A stretch of DNA of 64,000 nucleotides from UBA12018 sp051656605 (GCA_051656605.1 JBOGCF010000036.1:127091-191090), one strand, 5' to 3'. Numbered from the stretch's first letter, positions 26,176-34,582 are shown. The notes: generated by a model from the letters alone, not told the origin. Numbers and translations are program-made.

Positions 26176-27864
26176 TTAGTCGTTGATCAACTTGCGGTAA
26201 CGTACGCGTTTTGGCTCTACATTGCCCATACGCATGCGTTTGTTGTCTTCGTACTCAGAGTATGATCCTTCAAAGAAGAATACTTCAGAGTTGCCTTCGA
26301 AGGCAAGGATGTGTGTACAAATTCTGTCAAGGAACCAACGGTCGTGCGAAATAACTACGGCACATCCGGCAAAGTTTTCCAAGCCTTCTTCAAGTGCACG
26401 AAGTGTATTTACGTCGATATCATTGGTAGGCTCATCGAGAAGAAGAACGTTTGCTTCTGATTTCAATGTAAGGGCTAGGTGTAAACGGTTACGCTCACCT
26501 CCGGATAATACACCGCAAAGTTTTTCTTGGTCGCCTCCTGTAAAGTTGAAACGAGACAAGTATGCACGTGTATTGATCTCTTTGCCACCGACACGGATAA
26601 ACTCAGTTCCGCCCGATACTACTTGATAAACAGTTTTGCTCGGATCAATGTCTTGGTGAGTTTGATCTACGTAACCAACTTTTACAGTTTCACCTACAGC
26701 GAATGTTCCTTTGTCGGCACCTTCAAGTCCCATGATCATTCTAAATAGTGTTGTTTTACCGGCACCGTTAGGCCCGATGATACCAACAATACCATTTGGA
26801 GGAAGCATAAATTCAAGGTTGTCAAACAATAGTTTCTCGCCGAAAGCTTTTGTTACTCCTTGCGCTTCGATAACTTTATTACCCAAGCGAGGTCCGTTTG
26901 GAATAAAGATTTCCAGTTTCTCTTCACGCTCTTTTACGTCTTCATTCAAAAGTTGTTCGTATGAGTTCAAACGAGCTTTACCTTTTGCGTGACGAGCTTT
27001 CGGAGCCATCTTAGACCATTCCAACTCGCGCTCAAGAGTCTTTCTGCGTTTGCTGGCTTGCTTTTCTTCCATTTCCATACGCTTGGTCTTTTGTTCAAGC
27101 CAAGAGGTATAGTTACCTTGCCATGGAATACCTTCGCCACGGTCTAGTTCAAGAATCCAACCGGCTACGTGGTCAAGGAAGTAACGGTCGTGGGTAATAC
27201 AGATAACTGTTCCCGCGTATTGCTGTAAATGTTGTTCCAACCAGTCGATAGACTCTGCGTCAAGGTGGTTGGTTGGCTCATCTAATAATAGAATATCCGG
27301 TTGTTGAAGCAACAAACGACAAAGTGCGACACGTCTTTTCTCTCCTCCCGAAAGGAACTTGATTTGTTGATCTTCGGGCGGACAACGTAGTGCGTCCATT
27401 GCACGTTCTAGCTTGTTGTCGATATTCCAAGCATCTGTTGCATCGATTTTATCTTGCAATTCTGCTTGACGGTTGATTAGCGCATCCATTTTGTCAGGAT
27501 CTTCCAAAACTTCCGGGTCACCAAACTTTTCGTTAACTTCTTCGTACTCCTTCAGTGTGTCAATGATGTCTTGTACACCCTCTTGTACGATTTCTTTAAC
27601 TGTTTTGTTATCGTCAAGTTTTGGCTCTTGCTCAAGGTATCCTACCGAATAGCCCGGAGAGAAAACCACATCGCCTTGGTAATCTTTTTCTACTCCTGCA
27701 ATGATTTTTAGAAGTGTAGATTTACCAGAACCGTTGAGACCGATGATACCGATCTTTGCACCATAATAAAATGAAAGGTAGATGTTCTTAAGAACTTGTT
27801 TTTGGGGAGGGAAGATTTTACTAACCCCTACCATCGAAAAAATAACTTTCTTATCGTCTGCCAT
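26176..27864 (-). CDS. ettA: Energy-dependent translational throttle protein EttA (ABC-F)
   Basis: A 562-residue cytosolic ABC-F ATPase that binds the ribosomal E site and gates early elongation according to ATP/ADP level. Two ABC domains are visible: Walker A G-L-N-G-S-G-K-S-T near 42-50 with L-S-G-G-E-K and L-L-L-D-E-P-T-N-H-L-D, and Walker A G-P-N-G-A-G-K-T-T with L-S-G-G-E-R and L-L-L-D-E-P-T-N-D-I-D. The linker between them is rich in Lys/Arg/Glu (K-R-R-K-T-L-E-R-E-L-E-W), as expected for the P-site tRNA-interaction motif. No membrane segment, so not a transporter. A TATCTTTG on the minus strand (27909-27916) is a probable -7 element. Confidence 0.95.
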   Translation of the reverse strand: MADDKKVIFSMVGVSKIFPPQKQVLKNIYLSFYYGAKIGIIGLNGSGKSTLLKIIAGVEKDYQGDVVFSPGYSVGYLEQEPKLDDNKTVKEIVQEGVQDIIDTLKEYEEVNEKFGDPEVLEDPDKMDALINRQAELQDKIDATDAWNIDNKLERAMDALRCPPEDQQIKFLSGGEKRRVALCRLLLQQPDILLLDEPTNHLDAESIDWLEQHLQQYAGTVICITHDRYFLDHVAGWILELDRGEGIPWQGNYTSWLEQKTKRMEMEEKQASKRRKTLERELEWSKMAPKARHAKGKARLNSYEQLLNEDVKEREEKLEIFIPNGPRLGNKVIEAQGVTKAFGEKLLFDNLEFMLPPNGIVGIIGPNGAGKTTLFRMIMGLEGADKGTFAVGETVKVGYVDQTHQDIDPSKTVYQVVSGGTEFIRVGGKEINTRAYLSRFNFTGGDQEKLCGVLSGGERNRLHLALTLKSEANVLLLDEPTNDIDVNTLRALEEGLENFAGCAVVISHDRWFLDRICTHILAFEGNSEVFFFEGSYSEYEDNKRMRMGNVEPKRVRYRKLIND

Positions 27865-28128
27865 ACTATATAATAATAGAATTTATTGCTTGCTGTAATA
27901 CAACTTTACAAAGATAAGAAGAAACTTGTGATCTTAAAAGAGGACTCATAAAGCATTCATGGCATACTATTTGTTTATAGCGAAAATGTAAATTTGTTGT
28001 TTTAACTTAAGTTTGCATATTCTTTTGTGATGGAGATATCTTCTTTATTACTAAAAAGATAAAAGAAGTGAATTGTGAAAATGTTGTAGACAAAACGCGA
28101 AAAATATTGTTGTAGGAAGTAGAGGGTA

Positions 28129-28158
28129 TTGCAGAATTAAAAATAATGCCTACCTTTG
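28129..28158 (+). promoter_or_regulatory. Promoter of the tRNA-Lys array
   Basis: TTG at 28129-28131, 19 nt, then TACCTTTG at 28151-28158 gives the standard Bacteroidetes -33/-7 promoter. The first tRNA begins 26 nt later. The 320-nt gap 27865-28184 holds this promoter and the ettA promoter and nothing else I can see. Confidence 0.8.
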
Positions 28159-28184
28159 CATCGCAATTGAGAAAAACAATTACT

Positions 28185-28257
28185 GATTCGCTAGCTCAGC
28201 AGGTAGAGCACAACACTTTTAATGTTGGGGTCCTGGGTTCGAGCCCCAGGCGGATCA
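28185..28257 (+). tRNA. tRNA-Lys (anticodon TTT), copy 1 of 5
   Basis: A 73-nt cloverleaf: acceptor GATTCGC/GCGGATC with one T-G pair, D arm GCTC...GAGC, anticodon stem CAACA/TGTTG with loop C-T-T-T-T-A-A, T arm CTGGG-TTCGAGC-CCCAG, and discriminator A. The loop gives anticodon TTT. CCA is not encoded. Confidence 0.97.
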
Positions 28258-28294
28258 CAAAGTAAAGAAATAAGAGTTTTTCTCTAAAGCGGAG

Positions 28295-28367
28295 GATTCG
28301 CTAGCTCAGCAGGTAGAGCACAACACTTTTAATGTTGGGGTCCTGGGTTCGAGCCCCAGGCGGATCA
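28295..28367 (+). tRNA. tRNA-Lys (anticodon TTT), copy 2 of 5
   Basis: Identical in sequence to copy 1; preceded by a 37-nt spacer containing AGAG-TTTTT-CTCT. Confidence 0.97.
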
Positions 28368-28405
28368 CAAAATAAAGAAAATAAGAGGTTTCCCTCAAAG
28401 TGGAA

Positions 28406-28478
28406 GATTCGCTAGCTCAGCAGGTAGAGCACAACACTTTTAATGTTGGGGTCCTGGGTTCGAGCCCCAGGCGGATCA
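28406..28478 (+). tRNA. tRNA-Lys (anticodon TTT), copy 3 of 5
   Basis: Identical in sequence to copy 1; preceded by a 38-nt spacer containing GAGG-TTTC-CCTC. Confidence 0.97.
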
Positions 28479-28515
28479 CAAACAAAGGAAATAAGAGGTT
28501 TATCTCAAAACGGAG

Positions 28516-28588
28516 GATTCGCTAGCTCAGCAGGTAGAGCACAACACTTTTAATGTTGGGGTCCTGGGTTCGAGCCCCAGGCGGATCA
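28516..28588 (+). tRNA. tRNA-Lys (anticodon TTT), copy 4 of 5
   Basis: Identical in sequence to copy 1; preceded by a 37-nt spacer containing GAGG-TTTA-TCTC (one G-T pair). Confidence 0.97.
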
Positions 28589-28625
28589 CAAATAAAGAAA
28601 ATAAGAGGTTTTCCTCAAAGCGGAG

Positions 28626-28698
28626 GATTCGCTAGCTCAGCAGGTAGAGCACAACACTTTTAATGTTGGGGTCCTGGGTTCGAGCCCCAGGCGGATCA
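28626..28698 (+). tRNA. tRNA-Lys (anticodon TTT), copy 5 of 5
   Basis: Identical in sequence to copy 1; preceded by a 37-nt spacer containing GAGG-TTTT-CCTC and followed by the array terminator. Confidence 0.97.
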
Positions 28699-28717
28699 CA
28701 AAAGCAAAGTAAATGAG

Positions 28718-28753
28718 TCTCTGATAGTCGAAAGATTGTCAGAGATTTTTTTT
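28718..28753 (+). terminator. Rho-independent terminator of the tRNA array
   Basis: TCTCTGATAGTC pairs with GATTGTCAGAGA (two wobble-type pairs) around a GAAA tetraloop and is followed by nine T residues. Confidence 0.9.
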
Positions 28754-28784
28754 TATCATAGCCTAATAACTATCTTTACTTCTT

Positions 28785-29348
28785 ATGAAACGGATTATTC
28801 AATCAATAAATCGTATAGCAAAGATTTCGGATGAAGCGATGACTGCTTTTACCGCTTGTTTACAACCTCTTGAAGTAACCAAGAGAAGTATCCTTATAGA
28901 GCCAGGTAAAAAGAACCCCAATATTTATTTTATCGAGAAGGGAATCACGCGTTCTTTTACGATTGTAGATGGAAAAGAAGTGACTTCTTGGTTTAGTAAA
29001 GAAGGTGATATTACATTTTCTACAAATAGCTTTTATGGAGCAACAGAGGGCTACGAGACCGAGACGGTTCAGGCCTTAGAGAATACCTTGATTTACTATA
29101 TGCCTATAGTAGAATTAGACGCATTATGTTATAAATATATTGACTTAGCAAACTGGTTACGTTTATTGCATCAGCAGGCTTTTCTTTCCGTAGAAAAAAG
29201 ATTACTGTCTCGTTTATATTTTTCAGCGGAAGAGCGATATAATAAACTCCTTGTAACAGATGCCGATTTGTTTCAACGTGTAAATCTGGGTTATATTGCA
29301 TCTTATCTTGGTATTTCTCATGTAACTTTATGCGCTTTACGTAAGTAG
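28785..29348 (+). CDS. Crp/Fnr-family transcriptional regulator
   Basis: A 187-residue regulator with an N-terminal cyclic-nucleotide-binding-like beta-barrel (L-I-E-P-G-K-K-N-P-N-I-Y-F-I-E-K-G near 38-54) and a C-terminal winged helix ending in Y-L-G-I-S-H-V-T-L-C-A-L-R, which corresponds to the I-S-x-x-T-L-S-R-I-R recognition helix of this Bacteroidetes subgroup. No Fe-S cysteine cluster like that of Fnr is present and the effector is unknown. It is followed 79 nt later by an acyltransferase gene on the same strand, a possible target. Confidence 0.85.
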   Translation: MKRIIQSINRIAKISDEAMTAFTACLQPLEVTKRSILIEPGKKNPNIYFIEKGITRSFTIVDGKEVTSWFSKEGDITFSTNSFYGATEGYETETVQALENTLIYYMPIVELDALCYKYIDLANWLRLLHQQAFLSVEKRLLSRLYFSAEERYNKLLVTDADLFQRVNLGYIASYLGISHVTLCALRK

Positions 29349-29427
29349 TTTATTATTTCTTTAACTACTTAAAGAATTAAGCTGGGTGTGTTTTATATTT
29401 TTATGCACAAAATATAAAACATTTAGT

Positions 29428-30582
29428 ATGCAGAGTAAAGCTTGTGTTCATGAACCTACACGGATTGTGTGGGTTGACCTTTTGAGGTTGATCGCCATAT
29501 TTATGGTAATTTGTATTCATTGTGCAGACCCTTTTAATGTTTCTCCCGAGGCACGTTCTAATCCTGATTACAATTTCTGGGGGAGTTTATATGGATCTTT
29601 TCTTCGTCCGTGTGTTCCTTTATTTGTAATGATAACGGGATTATTATTGTTGCCGGTAAAAATGTCGATTGGTGATTTCTATAAGAAAAGAATGCTTCGA
29701 GTGGCAGTTCCTTTTCTTATTTGGTCTATTCTATATAATTTATTTCCTTGGTTTATAGGGGTGCTAGGATTACCAGCTACAACAGTCTCGAGTGTTTTTG
29801 CTTATGCCGGCTCTGATGTTTCCTTGTCTTTTAGTGATGCTTTTAAGAATATTCTACTTATTCCTTTTCAGTTCAACGTTTATACGGTTCCAATGTGGTA
29901 TATATATATGCTGATAGGTCTGTATTTATATATGCCTTTTTTCTCAGTATGGGTTGAAAAGTGTCCGCTGATTCAGAAACGTATTTTTCTTTTTATTTGG
30001 GGTATAACCTTATTCATGCCTTATGTGTATCAGTTTTATTCGCACGATGTATTTGGGATGTGTGCATGGAATAGTTTTAGTACGTTCTATTATTTTGCCG
30101 GATTTAATGGGTATTTACTACTCGGGCATTATCTAGTAAAAGATGTAAAAGAATGGAGTTGGGCAAAAACTATTGCATCATCGAGCATATTATTTGCAAT
30201 TGGATACATCGCTACTTATATGGGTTTTAAGGCTATGACTGCTAATCCAAACTGTACAGAGCCAGAGATGGAACTATTCTTTTTGTACTGTACACCGAAT
30301 GTGGCATTAATGACTTTTGCTTTGTTTATGTTGGTGAGAAAAGTGAAGATTGAAAGAGGCTGGCTTGTTAAGGCTTTAACTAATCTAACAAAATGTGGTT
30401 TGGGTATATATTTGATCCATTATTTTGTAGTTGGTTTAGGTTACACCATTGCCGATGCATTGGCAATACCTATATCTGTACGTATTCCGATTACAGCATT
30501 AATCGCGTTGATTATTTCATGGACATTCGTTGCGTCAATCTTTGCCGTATTACCTAGAGTTGCAAAATGGATATTCGGATAA
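29428..30582 (+). CDS. Acyltransferase 3 family integral membrane protein
   Basis: A 384-residue inner-membrane protein with about ten hydrophobic helices. The N-terminal W-V-D-L-L-R-L-I-A-I-F-M-V-I-C-I-H-C contains the D...R...H pattern of the Acyl_transf_3 family, which moves acetyl or other acyl groups onto sugars of lipopolysaccharide, exopolysaccharide or other glycans. The target cannot be told from the sequence. The frame opens at a GTG 14 codons upstream; the ATG at 29428 is preferred because the protein family starts close to the first helix. A strong terminator follows. Confidence 0.88.
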   Translation: MQSKACVHEPTRIVWVDLLRLIAIFMVICIHCADPFNVSPEARSNPDYNFWGSLYGSFLRPCVPLFVMITGLLLLPVKMSIGDFYKKRMLRVAVPFLIWSILYNLFPWFIGVLGLPATTVSSVFAYAGSDVSLSFSDAFKNILLIPFQFNVYTVPMWYIYMLIGLYLYMPFFSVWVEKCPLIQKRIFLFIWGITLFMPYVYQFYSHDVFGMCAWNSFSTFYYFAGFNGYLLLGHYLVKDVKEWSWAKTIASSSILFAIGYIATYMGFKAMTANPNCTEPEMELFFLYCTPNVALMTFALFMLVRKVKIERGWLVKALTNLTKCGLGIYLIHYFVVGLGYTIADALAIPISVRIPITALIALIISWTFVASIFAVLPRVAKWIFG

Positions 30583-30639
30583 GTTGAATTGAATTGATAT
30601 GTGATTTGAAATAAATAAGAATTCATTTATTATATATAG

Positions 30640-30678
30640 AAGAGTCTCTCCTGTTTTAATGGAAGAGACTCTTTTTTT
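30640..30678. terminator. Bidirectional terminator between the acyltransferase and FemAB-like genes
   Basis: AAGAGTCTCTCC (30640-30651) pairs with GGAAGAGACTCTT (30661-30673), with one bulge; a run of T follows on the plus strand. Confidence 0.8.
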
Positions 30679-30694
30679 GAGTATATCATCTGAT

Positions 30695-31816
30695 TTATAG
30701 ATAGTAGCCTTGAGCCTTCATTTCATGTGCTTGAAAAAGGGTATACTTTTGATTGTTGAGTGGATAGTCCCAACAACCGAGTTGATGATAAATGTCGCCA
30801 CCGAATCCTTGCTTAAATTTGTAAAGACCATACATCGGATGTGTAGGATCTGCGTGTGGAGCTATTCCAAACATATCATATTCAGTACAGTTGTGAGCTT
30901 TTGCTATTTGTATTGCTTTCCACTGTAGTGCATATGTAGGCATTAAGTGTCGCGAATGAGAGGCTGATGCTCCGTACAGATATGTAGCTCTATGGCTAGA
31001 CAAAACTAAAAACATGGCAGCAAGAGGTTCGTTTTCTGCATATGCTACCAGTAGTTTTACATCTACGTTTGGATCTTGGTTCTCTAATTTAGGGATAAAT
31101 ACTGACTTAAAATAATTGAGATCGTTAGCATACAATTGATTTCTGTGAGCTGTTTCGCAGTACAACTTATACCATACATCCAATCCGTCTATTCCTAACT
31201 GCCGCACTTCAATCCCTTTACGCAGAGAGAGATTAATATTGTAACGTGTTTTAGATTTCATCCGTGCAAGAATAGATGTTTCACTACCGGTCAAGTCAAT
31301 AACAATGGTATTGGCAGGAAGAATATTATTGTTTGACTTTTTTAAATTCCAATTCTGAGTTCCATAGTTTAATTTAAACTCTTGATACTGTTTGTCGGGT
31401 AGTTCGTACCAATTGTTATTCATACTTGTTTGATCCTCGCTATTCCAATGTGACCTCCAATTGAGATCATATCGAAGTGCTATGCAGTTTGCCGATAAAT
31501 GAGATCGTAATGTCTCTGATAGTTCTTCCAGAAAGACACCTTGCAGTTCTTCGCTTGGTTCCACCTCTGGCCCATAAGGGAAGTAAGCAATGTAATCCTC
31601 ATTATTTACGTACTGTAGAAACATAATAAAATCTGCTTGTGTACAAGAATAGCCTCCAACGTTGAGGTATAATTCACTGTTGCGGATTTTAAAATCAAAT
31701 GCATGGGAATTTATGCCTTGTTGTTCTTTAACTTTAGACCAGAACGTCGTTTGTTGAATGATTGGCGTTGTGTAGAGGTCGTTGGTTTCTTTGGGTTCAA
31801 TAGTTAGTGTCATCAC
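30695..31816 (-). CDS. FemAB-like peptidyltransferase/GNAT-fold protein
   Basis: A 373-residue protein with two GNAT-like halves. Near residue 20, I-I-Q-Q-T-T-F-W-S-K-V-K-E-Q-Q-G matches the opening of FemA/FemB/FemX proteins. The central R-Y-N-I-N-L-S-L-R-K-G-I-E-V-R and the late Y-D-M-F-G-I-A and Y-G-L-Y-K-F-K-Q-G-F-G-G are family signatures. In Gram-positive bacteria these add amino acids from aminoacyl-tRNA to lipid II. In Bacteroidetes the acceptor is unknown. It is monocistronic with a strong promoter. Confidence 0.85.
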   Translation of the reverse strand: MMTLTIEPKETNDLYTTPIIQQTTFWSKVKEQQGINSHAFDFKIRNSELYLNVGGYSCTQADFIMFLQYVNNEDYIAYFPYGPEVEPSEELQGVFLEELSETLRSHLSANCIALRYDLNWRSHWNSEDQTSMNNNWYELPDKQYQEFKLNYGTQNWNLKKSNNNILPANTIVIDLTGSETSILARMKSKTRYNINLSLRKGIEVRQLGIDGLDVWYKLYCETAHRNQLYANDLNYFKSVFIPKLENQDPNVDVKLLVAYAENEPLAAMFLVLSSHRATYLYGASASHSRHLMPTYALQWKAIQIAKAHNCTEYDMFGIAPHADPTHPMYGLYKFKQGFGGDIYHQLGCWDYPLNNQKYTLFQAHEMKAQGYYL

Positions 31817-31836
31817 TCATGATATTTAAAAAGTTG

Positions 31837-31867
31837 CAAAGGTACGTAATAAACAATCACGAGTCAA
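31837..31867 (-). promoter_or_regulatory. Promoter of the FemAB-like gene
   Basis: Read on the minus strand: TTG at 31867-31865, 20 nt, then TACCTTTG at 31844-31837, matching both Bacteroidetes consensus elements with normal spacing. Confidence 0.8.
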
Positions 31868-31923
31868 ATAAGATATTTCGATTGAATCTTCGATTAGCTA
31901 TAAATGAATATTTTATACAATGA

Positions 31924-31951
31924 TTGAAAATGGGAATAAATACTATATTTG
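31924..31951 (+). promoter_or_regulatory. Promoter of the gene at 31980
   Basis: TTG at 31924-31926, 17 nt, then TATATTTG at 31944-31951. The spacing is a little short. It lies inside the longer open frame, which supports the start at 31980. Confidence 0.6.
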
Positions 31952-31979
31952 CGGCAAAGTTATCGCTAATAATAAACGT

Positions 31980-32630
31980 ATGAAATACCTGACAATTCCT
32001 GTTGTTGCACTATGCTTAAGCGGCAGTGTAAACTTTGAGTCTTCTGCTAGAACACCTCTTATTCAGCAAGTGATGCAGCAAGAAGATCAAAATGATGAGC
32101 ATGCTCATATCGCTAAATATAAAGATCTTGTAAAAAGAGAGAATAAGAATCTGCTACTTAAAACGAATAACGGGAAAGACGTTGTTCTAAAGAATACAGA
32201 TAATCCGGAGGATGCAGAAAACTATGCAACATATTTCTTTGAAGATTATTTGAAAAGCATAGATGCATACTTGGTTATGATCCAATATTATGAAGGAGAA
32301 GAGTATTGTCTAATCAGTAAAAAAACAGGTGAACAAACCATTGTGCCCGGACAAATACTTTTGTCACCAGATAAGAAACGATTTATTTCCTATAATATGG
32401 ATCTTGAAGCAGGCTACAGTCCAAATGGATTTGCAATCTACCTGATAAAGGATAATACATTTGAAAATGAATTCGAATTGTATTCTGAAGAGTGGGGACC
32501 TTCAAAAGTAAGATGGATTAATAACAATGAAATTGAAATAGAACGCACTGTTTGGAGTGACAATGAGTTGATCAAAGATGGAAATGCTCGTTGTTTGTTT
32601 GAAAACAGTGAATGGATTTGCGAAGAATAA
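31980..32630 (+). CDS. Exported protein of unknown function
   Basis: A 216-residue protein with a signal peptide-like start (M-K-Y-L-T-I-P-V-V-A-L-C-L-S-G-S) and a likely cleavage near S-S-A-R. The mature part is acidic with short beta segments such as E-E-Y-C-L-I-S-K-K-T-G and L-S-P-D-K-K-R-F-I-S-Y, reminiscent of a partial propeller, but no family is recognisable. The frame is open 20 codons upstream; the promoter at 31924 and the signal peptide place the start at 31980. It is followed after 28 nt by a propeller lipoprotein on the same strand, probably in one transcript. Confidence 0.65.
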   Translation: MKYLTIPVVALCLSGSVNFESSARTPLIQQVMQQEDQNDEHAHIAKYKDLVKRENKNLLLKTNNGKDVVLKNTDNPEDAENYATYFFEDYLKSIDAYLVMIQYYEGEEYCLISKKTGEQTIVPGQILLSPDKKRFISYNMDLEAGYSPNGFAIYLIKDNTFENEFELYSEEWGPSKVRWINNNEIEIERTVWSDNELIKDGNARCLFENSEWICEE

Positions 32631-32658
32631 AAAAAATTGATTTTAAGTTTAATACATT

Positions 32659-33810
32659 ATGAAAAGACCAAGTTTAAAAACGACAACCTATAATTGCCGA
32701 GGTTTCATCATGACCTCAATGATTGGTACTATGGTATTTACGGCATGCACATCTGTGAATAAGCAAATATTAATAGAGCAAACAGCTGTTGTAGATTTAC
32801 TTAATCCAGTAGAAGTTCCTCTTTCTAAAGTTGTTTCACAGATATCGATTGTCCCTCTAGAAACCACCGGAGCTTCCTTGTTACATGAGTTTAATCCCTC
32901 TTCGCTATGGGTCGGTGATGAGTATATTTTAGTAGCATCTAATGGATTGATGCAATTTGATCGTACAGGAAAGTTTATTAAAAAATTAATAGCAAAAGGA
33001 GAAGGGCCTAATGAGGTATCGTTCACTGGTGATTTTGTAGTTCAAGATAATAAAATATACATGACGGTCGGAACAATGTGTAAGGTCTTTGATATGGATG
33101 GTAAAATTGTTGAGTCATATCAAATTCCGGTTTATCCGATGGGATTTAGCTTCTCTCCTAATGGAAAAGAAATTGTTGCCGCGCTTCCTGGTTTTGGAAA
33201 GAATGCTATCCAACGTATGGCCTTTTTTCAAGTAAATCAAGATCCAGAGATAATTTTAAGAAGTTCTATCGCGGGAGAGGTGGGTGAAGAGTCTTCAATG
33301 TTGGGTCAAGAAGCAGTATTCAAAACAAATGGTCAAAATGTTTATGTAAAAGAGATATTAAATGATACGGTCTTTGCAGTTAACTTTACAGATAAAAGAC
33401 TCGAGCCTTTTTTGATTCTTAATTTTGGCACGAAACATAGTGAACCGTCTAAGCGCTATGAGTTATCACGTCAAGAATTAATGATGAGCTATCCGTACAA
33501 TAATATCATTGGAGTTAATAATCAGTATGTTGTTATTAGCAGTTCATGCCCTAGTATAGAGAAGCAGCAAATGATACCATCGGTAGTATTTTATGATCTG
33601 AAAGACGGTTCTACAGTTGCAGGTCGATTGAAATATGCCGATAATCAATTACAAAGTTTAGATCACTCAACTATATCACAATTAAGTGAAACAGATTGTT
33701 CTTACTTTTATCCATCAACAATGACTCAAAATGGGAAAGAGCTAGTTGCAGTAGTTCAACCGCAAAATGAAGATAACCCCATTCTAATATTTGCGACAAT
33801 TAATGACTAA
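32659..33810 (+). CDS. 6-bladed beta-propeller lipoprotein
   Basis: A 383-residue predicted lipoprotein, with a long n-region and lipobox F-T-A-C near residue 30. The family hallmarks are the N-terminal I-S-I-V-P-L-E-T-T segment and the G-K-F-I-K-K-L-I-A-K-G-E-G-P-N-E motif, which recur in the propellers at 45869, 55547 and 56707 as G-x-x-G-Q-G-P-E-E-F. These proteins are common beside Bacteroidetes glycan and peptide loci, and no activity has been established that I know. The start could be an internal Met at residue 18, which is closer to the signal core. Confidence 0.8.
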   Translation: MKRPSLKTTTYNCRGFIMTSMIGTMVFTACTSVNKQILIEQTAVVDLLNPVEVPLSKVVSQISIVPLETTGASLLHEFNPSSLWVGDEYILVASNGLMQFDRTGKFIKKLIAKGEGPNEVSFTGDFVVQDNKIYMTVGTMCKVFDMDGKIVESYQIPVYPMGFSFSPNGKEIVAALPGFGKNAIQRMAFFQVNQDPEIILRSSIAGEVGEESSMLGQEAVFKTNGQNVYVKEILNDTVFAVNFTDKRLEPFLILNFGTKHSEPSKRYELSRQELMMSYPYNNIIGVNNQYVVISSSCPSIEKQQMIPSVVFYDLKDGSTVAGRLKYADNQLQSLDHSTISQLSETDCSYFYPSTMTQNGKELVAVVQPQNEDNPILIFATIND

Positions 33811-33816
33811 ATAAGA

Positions 33817-33861
33817 ATCCTCAAGCCGATTAGTTTCGACTTGAGGATGTTCTTTTTGTTT
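33817..33861 (+). terminator. Terminator after the 6-bladed propeller gene
   Basis: ATCCTCAAG (33817-33825) pairs with CTTGAGGAT (33840-33848), followed by a T-rich run that also forms part of the direct repeat described nearby. Confidence 0.75.
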
Positions 33862-34321
33862 AAACGGTAATATGTGTGTAATAGTCAATAACGATTTTAC
33901 AATTCGTTTATTCAGCTGGAGTTGCAGGTTCAGCAGGTGTTGTTGGTTCTGCCGGAGTTGTAGCTGCTGGTTCAATAACTTCTTCACCAGTTTCTTTGAA
34001 TAGGCTTACAACTTCTTTACCTTCAGTTGTTTCAGCTGTGATTTGATAGATCATTGTTTCTTTGTCAACTGCTGCTTTTTTGATTGTTGATCCTTCGTGT
34101 TTTTTAGCAACAGCATCTGTTACAGCTTTAGGCACTTCTATGATTTCGATTACTGTATATTCTTCTGTATCCATTACTGTTGATAAGATTACAGACTGAG
34201 CAGGAGTTAGTGCTGCGTTTGTTGTAAATCCGATACCTGATACAAGGGCGATTGCAAATAATAACTTTTTCATAACTGTTTGTTTTAATAGGTTCAAAAT
34301 TTCTTTTTGTTTAAACGGCAA
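33850..34321. repeat. Direct repeats of 21 bp flanking gene 33908-34273
   Basis: TTCTTTTTGTTTAAACGGTA(A) at 33850-33870 and the same with one change at 34301-34321 lie in direct orientation on either side of a small gene. Twenty of 21 positions match. The left copy overlaps a terminator T tract. Confidence 0.6.
33908..34273 (-). CDS. Small exported protein with Pro-Ala-Glu repeat tail
   Basis: A 121-residue protein: signal peptide (M-K-K-L-L-F-A-I-A-L-V-S-G-I-G-F with cleavage near T-N-A-A), a 70-residue acidic body, and a tail of T/P-A-E-P repeats ending P-A-T-P-A-E. It may sit in the periplasm or on the surface, with the tail as a spacer. No family is recognised. The frame is open 16 codons upstream, but the ATG at 34273 begins the signal peptide. 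It is flanked by near-identical direct repeats. Confidence 0.7.
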   Translation of the reverse strand: MKKLLFAIALVSGIGFTTNAALTPAQSVILSTVMDTEEYTVIEIIEVPKAVTDAVAKKHEGSTIKKAAVDKETMIYQITAETTEGKEVVSLFKETGEEVIEPAATTPAEPTTPAEPATPAE

Positions 34322-34522
34322 CTTTGAAAGCGCCTTACACTTATATTAATGAGAAAACCATGCCGTCTTTTCTTAGTGATGGTCTTTTTGTTGTGTAAAG
34401 TGTTATTTTATAGGGTTGTAAGATGCTTGTGGTATCACTTCTATTATTCTGGAATGTGTAGAAAGGGGTGTGGTAACGTAGAATAGTTCTACACTATTTA
34501 TTGTGGAATTGAGGTAATGCAA

Positions 34523-34555
34523 CAACGGCCCGAAGATTAACATCGAGCCGTTTGT
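34523..34555 (-). terminator. Possible terminator after the GH110-like gene
   Basis: An imperfect inverted repeat (A-C-A-A-C-G-G against C-C-G-T-T-T-G-T) occurs 28 nt beyond the stop, without a clear T tract. The rest of the 309-nt gap 34274-34582 holds only the right copy of the direct repeat and no coding signal. Confidence 0.4.
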
Positions 34556-34582
34556 AATATATAAGTAGTCTAGAATCAGTCT

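Larger units (their letters stand above)
28185..28698 (+). repeat. Tandem tRNA-Lys array, five units with a period of 110-111 bp
   Basis: Five identical 73-nt tRNA genes are separated by spacers of 37, 38, 37 and 37 nt. The spacers are similar to each other: an A-rich start, then a small hairpin of GAGG-TTTT-CCTC type, then a purine-rich C/TGGAG or TGGAA before each tRNA. The hairpin is conserved with pair-preserving changes between copies, which suggests a processing signal. Confidence 0.9.

Noticed and set aside
28185..28698. Regularly spaced identical repeats that could look like a CRISPR array
   Set aside because: The repeats are 73 nt, fold as complete tRNA-Lys genes, and the spacers resemble each other. 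There are no cas genes in the window.
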